Below, piece after piece: positions 1-9,904 of a DNA stretch of 64,000 nt. The stretch comes from CAVSWN01 sp963770995 (GTDB lineage Bacteria; Acidobacteriota; Vicinamibacteria; Vicinamibacterales; CAVVIG01). The notes below the pieces were generated by a model. That model saw only the letters and a program-made list of their open reading frames with translations, was not told the origin of the DNA and ran no database searches. The translations under genes were made by a program, and so were the position numbers. The DNA lies in assembly GCA_963770995.1 (NCBI GenBank), contig CAVYRS010000001.1, forward strand, positions 4,216,001 through 4,280,000, in the 5' to 3' direction. Numbering within the stretch: position 1 is the first letter of the stretch; each line of letters starts with the position of its first letter.

Positions 1-2
1 AT

Positions 3-2520
3 CTCGACAACGGATCGAATCAGCAAACGGCGTGGCGTGGCTTGGGATTTCCTGACGGCGGCTGGGCGTCGGGGAACGCGGAGCTGGGGTACGGCGACGG
101 CGACGAAGCTACCGTCGTGAGCTTTGGCCCCAACAGCGGCGCCAAGTACATCACGACGTACTTCCGCAAAACGTTCAACGTCTCCGACCCGTCGCTGTTC
201 CAGAGCCTCACCTTGACGCTGGTGCGCGACGATGGAGCGGTCGTGTATCTCAATGGAACCGAGGTGTTCCGCACGCACATGCCGGCCGGCCCGATTGCCT
301 TCAATACGCTGGCCATCAGTGCGATTGAAGAGACGACCGACACCGCCTCGATCAATCCTGCTCTCCTGCAGACGGGTTCGAATGTCCTGGCCGTGGAGGT
401 TCACCAGGCCAACGGCACCAGCTCGGACATCAGCTTCGACGCGCAGCTCGTTGCATCGACCTCAACGCTTCAGCTCACGCGTGGTCCTTACCTTCAGACC
501 GGCACGCCATCGAGCGTCGTCGTCCGGTGGCGTACGAACGCGCCGAGCAACAGCCACGTGACCTACGGACTCAGCCCGGGAAGTCTGGTTCTGAGTACCA
601 CTGATTCCGTGCTCACGACCGAACACGTCGTCACGCTGAGTGGGCTGTCGGCGAACACGCGGTACTACTACGCGGTCGGATCCACGGCCGAGACTGTCGC
701 GGGCGCTGACGCCAACCATTCATTCGTCACGTCGCCGCCCGTGGGGGCGGCAGGACCGACTCGGATCTGGGTGCTCGGCGATTCCGGAACGGCTGACGCG
801 AACGCCGCCGCCGTGCGCGACGCGTACTACGGGTTCGCGGGGTCGACGCAACCGAATCTGTGGCTGATGCTCGGCGACAACGCGTACCAGTCCGGCACCG
901 ACAGCGAGTACCAGGCGGCCGTGTTCAACATGTATCCCTCCACCTTGAAGCAGTCGGTGCTCTGGCCGACGCTGGGGAATCACGACGGCGCCGCGGCGAA
1001 TTCGTCGAACCAGTCCGGCCCCTACTACGACATGTTCACGCTGCCGAAAGCCGGCGAGGCTGGCGGCTTTGCCTCCGGCACCGAGGCCTATCACTCGTTC
1101 GACTACGGGAACATTCATTTCGTCTACCTCGAGTCGTTCGAAACCGATCGGTCGGCGACGGGTCCGATGATGACGTGGCTGCAGAGCGACCTGGCGTCGA
1201 CGAATCAGAAATGGATCATCGCGTTCTGGCATCATCCGCCGTACACCAAGGGTTCTCACAATTCCGATACCGAAATCGAGCTGGTCGAGATGCGTCAGAA
1301 CGCATTGCCGATTCTCGAAGCCGCGGGTGTGGACCTCGTCCTCACCGGCCACAGCCACTCGTACGAGCGGTCGTTCCTGATCGACGGCCATTACGGAACC
1401 TCGGGCACGTTCACCGCGAGCATGAAGAAGGACGGCGGCAGCGGGCAAGAGGACGGATCCGGCGCCTACCACAAACCAAACGCCGTCAAAGCGCCGCACG
1501 AAGGCGCGGTGTACACCGTGGCGGGCAGTTCCGGGCAGACGAGCGGCGGCCTGCTGAACCACCCGGCGATGTTCGTGTCGCTGAACGTGCTCGGTTCGAT
1601 GGTGCTCGACGTCAACGATTTGCGGCTCGACGCCAAATTCATCAACAACAACGGCGCAGTCGCCGATTACTTCACGATCCTGAAGGGATCGGGCGCGCCG
1701 ACGATCACGACCACATCGCTTCCAGACGGAACCGTGAATGCCGCGTATTCGAGCCACGTGAACGCGACCGGCGGCACATCTCCGTACACCTGGGCGATTG
1801 CCTCGGGTCAACTGCCGGTGGGACTTGGGATCGATTCGGGCACAGGTGTGATTTCCGGAACGCCGACCGGAGCTCCGGGGACGTCGGCGTTCACTGTACG
1901 CGTGACTGGTCAGGACAGTTTGTCGTCGACGAAGTCGCTGAGCATCCGCGTCGCGAATCCATTGACGCTGGCGACAACGAGCCTTCCGAACGGGAGCGAG
2001 GGCACTGCGTATTCGCAGTCCCTCGCCGCGACCGGCGGCACGACGCCGTATGCCTGGAGCATCGTGGCGGGCAGCCTGCCCGCTGGTCTGGCAATGAACG
2101 CGTCGACCGGCGTCATTGCAGGAACTCCGACCAGCGCTGGAACCTCTGCGTTTACCGCGCAAGTGGCCGACAGCGGATCGCCGCAGCGATCGTCGCAGCG
2201 CGCGATTGTCGATTACGGTAGCCGGCGCGCTGCCCGGTGTCTTCGGCAAGTCAGCGCCGAACCACAACGCGAAGAAACAGCCCACCAGCCTGACGCTCTC
2301 CTGGGCTGCGAGCAGCGGTGCGACGTCCTACGAATACTGTGTGGACACGTCCAACGACAACGTCTGTGCGGGAACCTGGCTCAGCACCGGGACAGTGCGT
2401 CAGGCGGCGGTCAGCGGATTGCCGGCGAGGACGGCGCACTACTGGCAGGTTCGTGCCCGGAATAGCACAGGGACGACGCTCGCCAACGGCGGCACGTGGT
2501 GGAAGTTCACGACGCGGTGA
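3..2520 (+). CDS. Secreted purple acid phosphatase-like metallophosphoesterase with Ig-like repeats (5' partial)
   Basis: The frame is already open at the left edge, so the N-terminus lies outside the window. The order is a beta-rich N-terminal module, an FnIII-like purple acid phosphatase N-domain (starting near LTRGPYLQ), a calcineurin-like phosphoesterase core, two He_PIG-type Ig repeats (each with the YSxxLxATGGTxPY...W pattern) and a final FnIII-like module. Metal-binding motifs visible in order are LGDSG, LGDNAY, LGNHD, WHHPPY and GHSHSYER, which is a complete set. The family hydrolyses phosphate esters, and the Ig/FnIII modules point to an extracellular protein. A one-base gain near 2200 shifts the frame; reading across it gives a last domain ending WWKFTTR at 2520. 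The substrate is not predictable. Confidence 0.85.
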
Positions 2521-2521
2521 T

Positions 2522-2550
2522 CGCGAGGGCGGGAAGGGCAGGAAGGGAAA
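2522..2550. repeat. GGGCAGGAAGGG low-complexity repeat
   Basis: Purine-rich tandem units (GGGCGGGAAGGGCAGGAAGG) directly after the phosphoesterase stop. The same unit or its complement recurs at 4741-4790 and 13140-13226, always between genes, and a related unit encodes the LPVLPVLP signal-peptide core at about 4635-4665. Confidence 0.6.
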
Positions 2551-2561
2551 CCATCCAGGTA

Positions 2562-2623
2562 GGTCCGCCTGAAGGCGGACCCCACGTACGAACGGTACAG
2601 TGGGGTCCGGCTTTAGCCGGACC
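2562..2623. repeat. REP pair (palindromes A and B)
   Basis: Palindrome A, GGTCCGCCTGAAGGCGGACC (2562-2581), is followed 22 bases later by palindrome B, GGTCCGGCTTTAGCCGGACC (2604-2623). The spacer carries CCCCACGTACGA. Other copies in this window are at 7048, 34749-34814, 48625-48736 and 61009-61107. It lies between two convergent genes and could also act as a terminator. Confidence 0.9.
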
Positions 2624-2633
2624 TACTTCGTGT

Positions 2634-4709
2634 CTACTGAGATCCCGTTCTTGCGGCCGTCGCGAAGTCGTAGTGCTCGACGGCGTGCTTGAGCAGATCC
2701 GCGACGTCTTCCGGCAGCAGGTAGCCGCGCTCGACGAGGTCGAGCGCCGCGGCGGCGAACCTGCCGACGTATTCGTCGCGATTGCGGTAGCGCTCTTCGA
2801 TCGACAGCCGCGGATCGTGCGCGCGCTCGCGGTCGGCTCTGCGTGCGCGCGAACGGAATGTACGATCCGATTTCGCCGGCCAGCCGATCCGGCGCGCCGA
2901 TCGACGCGTCGCGATAGTTCCAGCCGGCCTGCGTCGCCAGCGGCACGGCGATGTCCGGCAGGCGGATGCCGGCGCGCACGTTGCCGTCGGCATCCACCGC
3001 CGGCACGCTGACCGACGAACGGCTTGCCGACTTCCGGCGGCTCGACGCTGACGATGCCCTTCGACCAGTCGGCGCCGAAGTTCAGGTGGAACGCGCGCAG
3101 CGGCTGCTGCGGCAGCTGATAGCCGGGCACGGCCGGCCAGCCGGCGCTATCGCGGCGACGTCAGCGTGCCGTCGGCGATGCGCGGATACGCGCTCGGCGG
3201 CGGCGCGCACATCGTCGACGACCCAGCGATCGAGCGCGCGAAACAGCGCGCGCACGGCGGGCGAGTAGTTGAGCGGGTTCAGCGCCGCGCGTCCGACCAT
3301 GCCGCCGCCGACGTTCGACGCCGGCGGAAACGGTCCCGGTCCATGCGGCGCCGACGCGATCATGTAGACGCGCGTGTTCGCCGGCAGATCGGCGTCCTTC
3401 GTGCCGGTCGGGATCGGTGTGCACGAGCGAGCCGGCGCGATTGAAGTACTCCGAGTTGGTCAGCAGGTGAAAGATCTTCGGCGCCGTGCCGGTTCGCTCG
3501 GCGCGCGCGAGCAGGCTGTCGGTCGACGCCGCGTCTCCGGATCGGTTGACGGGTCCGTCGGTGAACGGAAACAGATCGACCGGAAACAGGATGTTGAAGT
3601 ACTGCAGCGCGTCGCGCGACGCCTGGCCGAAGCGGTGGTTGAACGATCCGCGGCCGGCGCCGCCGACCTGATCGAACACGCCGTCGAACACCTGGCGGCC
3701 CTGCTCGTCCTCGTTGAAGCCCTGATAGAGGAAATGCCGCAGGAAGCGGCCGCTCTGCGAGACGCCCCAGCCGATCGCGTAGCGCAGGCCCGGCGTCGGG
3801 TTGTCCGCGCGACGTGTCGTACTTCAGGAAGCTGATGAGATCGCGCGTGCCGGCGAGGCCGCAGCCGAGGACGCGCGGATCGGCGGTGCGATAGACGACG
3901 TCGTAGATGCGGCCGGGCTCGAAGCCGCCGTCGAGCGCGACCGTGCCGCCGTCGACGAAGCGCCAGCGCGATCGCGGAATGACCTGACCTTTGGCGGTCG
4001 GATCGTCGCGGACCGTCATCACGTTCTCGGCGCTGTTGGGATCGAGCGACCGGATAGGCCTTGTGATTGCGATCGGCGACCGATGCGGTCGTGCGCGCGC
4101 TCGTTGAGGATGAAGTTGCCGCGGACGAGGCCGGTGATCGGCGGCCGTTCTCGGTGGCGATCGGCATCTCCATCCGCATCGTGCCGGGGCGCTCCGGCAC
4201 GTCCCACTGCCATCCCATCCAGAGCAGCGTGAAGCCCTGGCGCATCAGCGCGCCGTCGCCGAACTCGGCCTCGGTCGTCGGATCGGGCGAGCCGGTCGCC
4301 TTCTGGAACGTCGCGAGCATCGCCTTGCCGCCGCGGTTGCCGACTTCGTAGAACAGGCGGCCGTTGCCGCGGCGCGGATCGACCGGCTTCAGCATGTAGA
4401 AGTCGGCGCTCGCCTCGACCTCGCCGCGCGCGTTGCGCGGCGCGAGCTTCAGATCGACGATGTCGCCGTTGCGCGGCAGCGTCGGGATCGAGGCCGAAGT
4501 CGACCTTGCCGATCAGCTTTTCGTACGGTCCCGCGGCGCCGAACGGGCGCGCCGTTGAGGACCACCTCGCGCCGCTCGATGCGCAGCTGGACGACGTGCG
4601 CTTCGGCGACCGAAGAGGTGAGGACGAGCAGCAAGGGCAGGACGGGCAGGACGGGCAGGATGGCGAAGGCGCTGCCAGAACCTCCACGAGCCTGGCACTG
4701 TGCCTTCAC
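2634..4709 (-). CDS. Secreted alpha/beta hydrolase domain protein, multiply frameshifted
   Basis: Joining the minus-strand frames gives one protein of about 680 residues. It starts at a GTG (4709) with a signal peptide whose core is ILPVLPVLPLLLVL, cleaved near SVAEA. Recognisable blocks in order are YEKLIGKVDFGL, FYEVGNRGGKAML, WMGWQWDVP, YDVVYRTADPRVLGCGLA, then the nucleophile-elbow region AIGWGVSQSGRFLRHFLYQG, and a C-terminal helix ERYRNRDEYVGRFAAAAL. This matches the alpha/beta hydrolase domain family (Abhydrolase_10 type). GWGVSQSGR supplies the likely catalytic Ser. At least eight single-base shifts interrupt it, each restoring homology when removed, so it is either a badly sequenced intact gene or a pseudogene. 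The substrate is unknown. Confidence 0.7.
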
Positions 4710-4740
4710 GGCTTACCAACCCAATCTTCGTCCATGGTGG

Positions 4741-4790
4741 CCTCCTGCCTTTCCCTTCCTGCCATTCCTGCCCTTCGCGCTCTTCGTGCC
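4741..4790. repeat. CCTTCCTGCC low-complexity repeat
   Basis: Pyrimidine-rich units (CCTGCC, TTCCC, TTCCTGCC) between the M28 peptidase and the alpha/beta hydrolase. They are complementary in composition to the units at 2522-2550, so the hydrolase gene is flanked by the family in inverted orientation. Confidence 0.5.
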
Positions 4791-4793
4791 GCT

Positions 4794-6459
4794 CTACTGC
4801 GTGATCGTTCGCGCTCGCCGGCGCCTTCGGCCGCGCGTCGGCGTTGGCGATGTCCCAGCTCACCTGGTGGACCAGCCGCGCGATCTTTTCCATCTTCACG
4901 TAGTTGATCTTCTCCGGCCGGTCGTACTGCGTGTGGTAGTCGGGGTGCAGCCCGGTGATGAAGCCCATCGCCGGCACGCCGCGCTGCAGGAACGGCCACT
5001 GATCGCTGCGGCGCAGCAGGTTCGAGCTGTTGTTGTCGTAGCGCTTCTTCAGCTCGAGCCCGATGCCCGCCGTTCGCCTTCTCGACGACCGCCGTGATGT
5101 CCGGCACCTTCGAGAACGCCATCAGGTTCAGCGCGTTGCTGTTCGACTCCGCCGTCTGCACCTCGAGGCCGGCGAACCGCCCGCCGCCGCCGACCGGAAT
5201 CTCCTCGTTGCGGCCGATCATGTCCATGTTCAGCACCGCCGCGATCGTCGTCAGCGGCGCGAGCGGCTGCTCGGTGTACGCCCACGCGCCGAGCAGGCCG
5301 CGCTCCTCGGAGTTCCACGCCGCGAACAGGACGCTGCGCTTCGGCCGCTGGCCCTCTTTCGCCGCGAGCGCGTAGGCCTCGGCGATCTCGATCAGCGCCA
5401 CCACGCCGGATCCGTTGTCGTCGGCGCCGTTGAAGATCTGCGTCGCGTCCGCGCCGTTGTGGTCGTAGTGCGCCGAGACGATCACCCACTCGTTCTTCAG
5501 CCGCGGATCGCTGCCCTTCGAGCAGCGCGACGACGTTGCGATCCGGCACGATGTGACGGTCGACCGCGGTTTGCAGCTCGATCACGCGGCGCCCGGCAGC
5601 GGCGAGCGGCGTGAAGCCGCGCGGCGCGTCTCCGACGCCTCGCGCGAGCTCCTCGAGCGTCTTGCCGCTGCCGGCGACGAGCGACGCCGCCAGCGGCCGG
5701 CGAGATCTGCGCGACCGGAATGCGGATGCGATCGGCCCACGCCGCCAGCGTGTAGTTGAGGATCCGCGGCGGCTTCTCCGGCCAGTAGTTGCGCGCCGTC
5801 GCCTCGAAGTTCGCCGCGCCGGGATGATTGTGCACGTCGCTGACGAACAGCACCGCGACCGCGCCCTTCTCCTGCGCCGCGAACGCCTTGCGCCACGACG
5901 TCGACGGCTCCGAGGTGACCACGCCGTCGAACGGGCTGTTCGGGTCGCGCTCGCCCGGCTCGTGATCGAGCACCAGGACGATCTTGCCCTTCACGTCGCC
6001 GCTGTAGTCGTCGTGCTGGAGATGCGGCGCGCTGATGCCGAATCCGACGAACACCACCGGCCCGCTCGCCGTGACCGCTCGCGCTGAAGCGGTGCGGATA
6101 GAACTCCTGGCCGACGCGGAGCTGGCGCGCCGCGCCGTCGCCGCCGCGATCACATCGAGCCGTTCTGCCGCTCGCCGAGCGTGGCCGTCATCAGGTTGTA
6201 GGGCTGAAAGAACGATCCGTTCGGACCGGCGCGGCTTCAGGCCCATGCGCTCGAACCGCGAGCGGATGAAGTCGGCCGTCGCGCGGTTCTCCTCGGTGTC
6301 GGTCAGCCGTCCGCGCATCGAATCGCCGGCGAGGAAGAACAGATCGGCGCGCAGATCCTCCTGGCGGATCGATTCGTTCTGCGGCGCGCGCTGCTGGGCC
6401 GTCAGCGCCGGCATCAGCAACAGGAGGGCGAATCCGAAGATGGAGAGATGTCTCAGCAT
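4794..6459 (-). CDS. Secreted M28 zinc aminopeptidase with PA domain, frameshifted
   Basis: The start ATG at 6459 opens a signal peptide (LSIFGFALLLLMPALTAQ). The middle part (VVFVGFGISAP through IVLVLDHEPGERDP) is a PA-type insert domain. The M28 metal site is complete: HYDHNG, GADDNGSG, WNSEERGLLG, NMDMIGR and HPDYHTQYD. The family cleaves N-terminal residues from peptides outside the cytoplasm with two zinc ions. At least five single-base shifts break the frame, at about 6235, 6180, 5700, 5510 and 5065. The 3' end is uncertain: the TAG at 4794-4796 is in the frame expected after one more shift and gives a family-typical length near 550 residues. It sits upstream of the alpha/beta hydrolase on the same strand. 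Confidence 0.75.
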
Positions 6460-6477
6460 AGCCAACCTCAAAGGCAG

Positions 6478-6614
6478 CACCACGGAGGACACAGACACAA
6501 ACGGAGGTACACAGAGGTCGGGGACGGAGGTTGATGGTGCGGGTCTTGTGCCATCAACCTCCGTCCCCGGCGACATCAGTGTGCTCTGTCTGTGTCCGTG
6601 TCCATCGTGGTAGT
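6478..6614. repeat. Inverted repeat of the CCACGGAGGACAC family with an inner hairpin
   Basis: The left arm (ACCACGGAGGACACAGACAC and GGAGGTACACAGAG) is matched by a right arm reading GTGTGCTCTGTCTGTGTC and ATCGTGGTAG. Inside it GGGGACGGAGGTTGATGG pairs perfectly with CCATCAACCTCCGTCCCC, an 18-bp stem with a loop of about 12 bases. A sister copy of the outer arms is at 9803-9900. Confidence 0.8.
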
Positions 6615-7047
6615 GCCGTACTGGTCGAAAGGGTACCGCCGTACTGCTCGAGAGAGAACGTCTGTCGCACACGCTTCGAGCGCCAAAGATACATCAGCCA
6701 GATGCCGTACCACACGAGCGATGCCGCGAGAATCAGCGCCGAGTCTCCGGGCGGGCGGTTGTTGGGGAAATACGGTGTCGCGTAGACGAAGACATCCGCG
6801 CCGGCCGACAGCAGGAGCGATGCGCGCGCCAGCCCCACGGCGCCCGGGCGCTGACGCCACAGTGCAAGGCCGGCGGAGACGCCGAACGCGGCCACGACGA
6901 GGCGCGCGATGATGACCAGTGCGAGCGGCAGACCGCGAACCGACAGCGAGTTGAGCGCGCTGGACGCGATGAGCCCGAGGCTGAGCGGCTGCCACAACAC
7001 CAGGACGCGGCACAGCAGACCGAGCCAGCCTCCGATCCCGCTTGGCA
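6554..7047 (-). CDS. DUF2569-like integral membrane protein
   Basis: About 164 residues with an N-terminal GIGGWLGLL motif and four hydrophobic segments (LCRVLVLWQPLSLGLIA, LALVIIARLVVAAFG, LARASLLLSAGADVFVY, LILAASLVWYGIWLMYL) ending in a basic WRSKRVRQ, the layout of DUF2569 proteins. Function is unknown. I chose the ATG at 7047 because the open frame upstream is a translated REP palindrome (VGSGFSRT). That palindrome abuts the ATG and leaves no room for a Shine-Dalgarno site, so an upstream start inside the repeat is possible. The last 30 or so residues run into the 6478-6614 repeat and are unlikely to be ancestral. Confidence 0.65.
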
Positions 7048-7075
7048 TGGTCCGGCTAAAGCCGGACCCCACGTA
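7048..7075. repeat. Single REP palindrome B
   Basis: GGTCCGGCTAAAGCCGGACC (7048-7067) followed by the family tail CCCACGTACG. It touches the start codon of the DUF2569-like gene. Confidence 0.9.
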
Positions 7076-7114
7076 CGATTTGGGTGTCGTGCGCATGCGG
7101 CATAGTACGTTGTA

Positions 7115-7138
7115 GGGGCCGACCCATGTGTCGGCCCC
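7115..7138. repeat. Short hairpin, GGGGCCGAC...GTCGGCCCC
   Basis: A perfect 9-bp stem with a 6-base loop, ending 5 bases before the sixA start codon. It could occlude the ribosome site or be another small dispersed palindrome; only this copy is in the window. Confidence 0.6.
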
Positions 7139-7143
7139 AAACG

Positions 7144-7584
7144 ATGAAACTCTTTCTAGTCCATCACGGTGAAGCCGTCGGCCCTGAGGTGGAGTCGCAG
7201 CGCCCGCTCTCGCAGAACGGACGCGCCGCGGTCGAGCGTCTCGCAGCTGAAACGGCGGCGCGCGGCGCCAAGCCGGCTGTGGTCTGGCACAGCGGTAAGC
7301 TTCGCGCCAAGCAAACGGCCGAGGCGTTCTGGCGGTCCTGCAATGCGCTGGCTGAGTTCTCGGCGACCCGCGATCTTCAGCCCGATGATCCGGCGCACTG
7401 GATTCGAGACCGGCTGCTTGGAGAGTCGCGCGACGTCCTGCTCGCCGGACACTTCACCCATCTGCCGCGCTTGTTGGCGTTACTGACGAGCGACACCGAC
7501 TTCCCACTGCACGGTGTGGTTGCGCTGGAGTCTGAGGATGAAGGGGAAACGTGGAAGGAGTTGTGGAGACTACATCATGGCTGA
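7144..7584 (+). CDS. sixA: SixA-like phosphohistidine phosphatase
   Basis: 146 residues, intact. The histidine-phosphatase fold is shown by LFLVHHGEA at the N-terminus (position of the catalytic RHG motif), RPLSQNGRAAVERLA, VVWHSGKLRAKQTAEAF and LLAGHFTHLPRLLALL. The first Arg of RHG is His here, a change common in SixA proteins that keeps the catalytic second His. SixA removes phosphate from phosphohistidine on HPt domains in phosphorelays. No histidine kinase is adjacent; the only two-component gene in the window is at 63.6 kb. The stop codon lies inside the left arm of the next repeat. Confidence 0.85.
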   Translation: MKLFLVHHGEAVGPEVESQRPLSQNGRAAVERLAAETAARGAKPAVVWHSGKLRAKQTAEAFWRSCNALAEFSATRDLQPDDPAHWIRDRLLGESRDVLLAGHFTHLPRLLALLTSDTDFPLHGVVALESEDEGETWKELWRLHHG

Positions 7585-7660
7585 TGGCTAAATGGCTAAT
7601 GGCGTATGGATGATGGAGTCCTATTGACCCAATGCCATCAGCCATCAGCCATTAGCCATG
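7578..7660. repeat. Inverted repeat with ATGGCTGATGGC tandem arms
   Basis: The left arm (ATGGCTGATGGCTAAATGGC, continuing to 7604) and right arm (GCCATCAGCCATCAGCCATT, ending at 7660) are inverted copies of a 7-mer-based tandem, with a 30-base spacer. It sits between convergent sixA and the beta-barrel gene and could terminate both. Confidence 0.85.
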
Positions 7661-7667
7661 ACGAGCG

Positions 7668-8264
7668 TTACCGAATGACGACGCCCGCGGACGCGCGCCA
7701 GAAGTGGAACCCGCCCGGATCGAAGTCGATGTCAGTCGACGTGCTGTTGTTCTCCAGCGTGCGCAGGTAGCGCAGGTCGCCGCGCAGCCCCACGTGGTCG
7801 TTGAAGAATCCCATCACGCCGACGCCGGCGTTCCAGCCGAAGTCATTGTTCGACGAACTGACTGGGAACAGGATGCCGCCGTCCACTTGCGTGCGAATGA
7901 GACCCAGACCCGCCGGTCACGTACGGACGGATGCCGCCGCCGGTGCGTGCCGCCGACCGGGATGCCGACGATCACGTTGCCCATCAGGTTGATCACGCTG
8001 TTGTTGCCGAAGTCCGAGCTCGTGCCGAAGAAGCTGGGGCTGTAGCCGAAGTCGACTTCGCCGCCGATGATCCCGCCGCCCATCGCGCCGGCGGTGACGC
8101 CGAATCCGGCCCGCCCGTTGTCGAACACGTTCCCGCTCTCGAATCCGGCGCCGCTAGTTCGCAGCGACCCACGGACTGACGTAACCGTCTGCGCGCGCCT
8201 GGGCCGGGGCCCAGATCAGCGCGGCCGTCGCCATCGCCACGAAAACCTTCAGTGCACGTCGCAT
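7668..8264 (-). CDS. Small outer-membrane beta-barrel protein, frameshifted
   Basis: The start ATG at 8264 follows a strong AGGAGG site. A signal peptide (MRRALKVFVAMATAALIW..AQARA) precedes alternating aromatic strands: GFGVTAGAMGGGIIGGEVDFGYSPSF, NLMGNVIVGIPVGG, GWNAGVGVMGFFNDHVGLRGDLRYLRT, and a terminal strand FHFWRASAGVVIR ending in a charged residue. This is the layout of OmpA/OmpW-like eight-stranded porin-family proteins. Two indels, at about 8155 and 7915, break the frame. Its role is probably structural. Confidence 0.75.
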
Positions 8265-8355
8265 GTGTCTCCTCCTAGCTAGCCGGAGCGAAACCATCGA
8301 AGCTCCGGCATTGCCACGCGACACTTCCGGTGCAAGCGACGTACCCCTGGGGAAT

Positions 8356-9787
8356 CTACGGAGCCGTAAAGCCTGTGACGTCAACAGTTCCCACGCGCGG
8401 CGGACGTGCCGCTCGGCGGTATCGCAGATGACCGACGGCAATTCGCAGCGAAAGGCGGCCGCGCAGGCGTGTGTGCGACAAGAAGCACGTCGCCGCTGCT
8501 GTTGACGAGGTCGAGCAGCTCTTCGTTGGCGCTGTCGAGCTCCGAATCGGACAGTCTGACGCGCGCGGGATGCCATCGGAAGCAGACGACACTCAGCGGT
8601 ACCGGCGCGAGCCGCTCGAAATCCTCGTGCGCGTCAATCCAGGAAGCGGCCAGTTGTGCCAGGCGGATGTGCTCGGCAATATGCGCGCGGATCGCGCGGG
8701 CGCCGAACCACCGCAGGATCATCCACAGCTTCAGCGCTCGAAATCGGCGTCCGAGCTGAATGCCGGTGTCCATCAGGTTCTTCACCTCGCCCGCTTCGCG
8801 CGTGCGCAGGTAATCCGGCGTCAGCGCGAACGCCGATCGAATGACATCCATGCGCCGGCAGTAGAACGCGCTCAGATCGAACGGCGTGAAGAGCCACTTG
8901 TGCGGGTTGACGATCACCGAGTCGGCGCGCTCGGCGCCCGAGAGCACATGGGCGTGTGAGGGCAGCATCGCGGCCATGCCGCCGTAGGCGGCGTCGACGT
9001 GCAGCCAGAGTCGTTCACGCTCGCACAGCGCGGCGATGTCTGGAACCGGATCGATGCTCGTCGTGGACGTCGTCCCCACGGTCGCGACCACTGCCAGCGG
9101 CAGCACGCCGTCGAAACGATCCTGCTCGACGGCGTCGCGCAACAGATCGACGCGCATCCTGAATCGATCGTCGCTCGGGATTCTGCGCAGCGACTCCTGG
9201 CCGAGGCCGATGGTGATGACAGCCTTGTCGATGGACGAGTGCGCCTGATCCGAGCAGTACACGCGAAGGCGCGGCACATCGTTCCGCCCGGGACTCCCTT
9301 CGCGCGCACGTCCTTGATGGCCGCCTCTCGCGCGGCCGTGAGCGCATGCAGCGTTCCGATCGATGCGGTGTCGTAGATGACGCCTTCGAAGGTCTCCGGC
9401 AACCCGATCAGCCGTCGCAGCCAGCCGAGCGCCACCGCCTCGAGCTCCGTGGCGGCCGGCGAGGTCCGCCAGAGCATCGCCTGCTGATTGAGCGCCGCCG
9501 ACAGGAATTCGGCGAGCGCGCCCGGGCGCGCTGCCGGTGATCGGAAAGTAGGCGAGAAAACCCGGGTGGTTCCAGTGGGTGAGTCCAGGAACCAGGACTC
9601 GCTCGAAGTCGGCCATCACCGCCTCGAACGGTTCCGGATCCTCCGGCGCGTGATCGGGGAGCGCGGCCGAAATCTCGCCGGGCTTGACGCGGGCCAGCAC
9701 CGGATACGATTCGACGCGGTCGAAATAATCGGCAATCCAATCGACGAGCGAATGGCCGTGCCGGCGGAAGGTATCAGCATCCATCAT
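8356..9787 (-). CDS. Group II PLP-dependent amino acid decarboxylase, frameshifted
   Basis: Roughly 475 residues from ATG 9787 or 9784 (MMDADTFRRHGH). Family blocks present are THWNHPGFLAYFP, SPAATELEAVALGWL, VYCSDQAHSSIDKA, LWLHVDAAYGG, and NPHKWLFTPFD with the Schiff-base Lys. It belongs with aromatic-L-amino-acid, tyrosine and histidine decarboxylases, which convert amino acids to amines in the cytosol. Indels at about 9530, 9270 and 8450 break it. The last of these hides the normal C-terminus (LSLRIAVGHLRYTAERHVRRAWELL), so the stop is uncertain. Specificity cannot be assigned. Confidence 0.8.
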
Positions 9788-9802
9788 CGCGCACAGATCA
9801 AT

Positions 9803-9900
9803 GCGACACCACGGAAAACACAGAAACGAACGGAGGTACACGGCACATTTGGTGTTTTGCTCTGTGTCCTCCCGTCGTCACTGTGTCCTCCGTGGTAGCG
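9803..9900. repeat. Inverted repeat of the CCACGGAGGACAC family (second copy)
   Basis: The left arm (ACACCACGGAAAACACAGAA and GGAGGTACACGGCA) faces a right arm (TGCTCTGTGTCCTC, CACTGTGTCCTCCGTGGTAG). It fills the gap between the decarboxylase start and the kinase stop. Confidence 0.75.
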
Positions 9901-9904
9901 CCTT

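Noticed and set aside
720..2285. Long minus-strand open frame opposite the phosphoesterase
   Set aside because: It is an Arg-rich shadow of a well-supported gene on the plus strand, as is common at this GC content.
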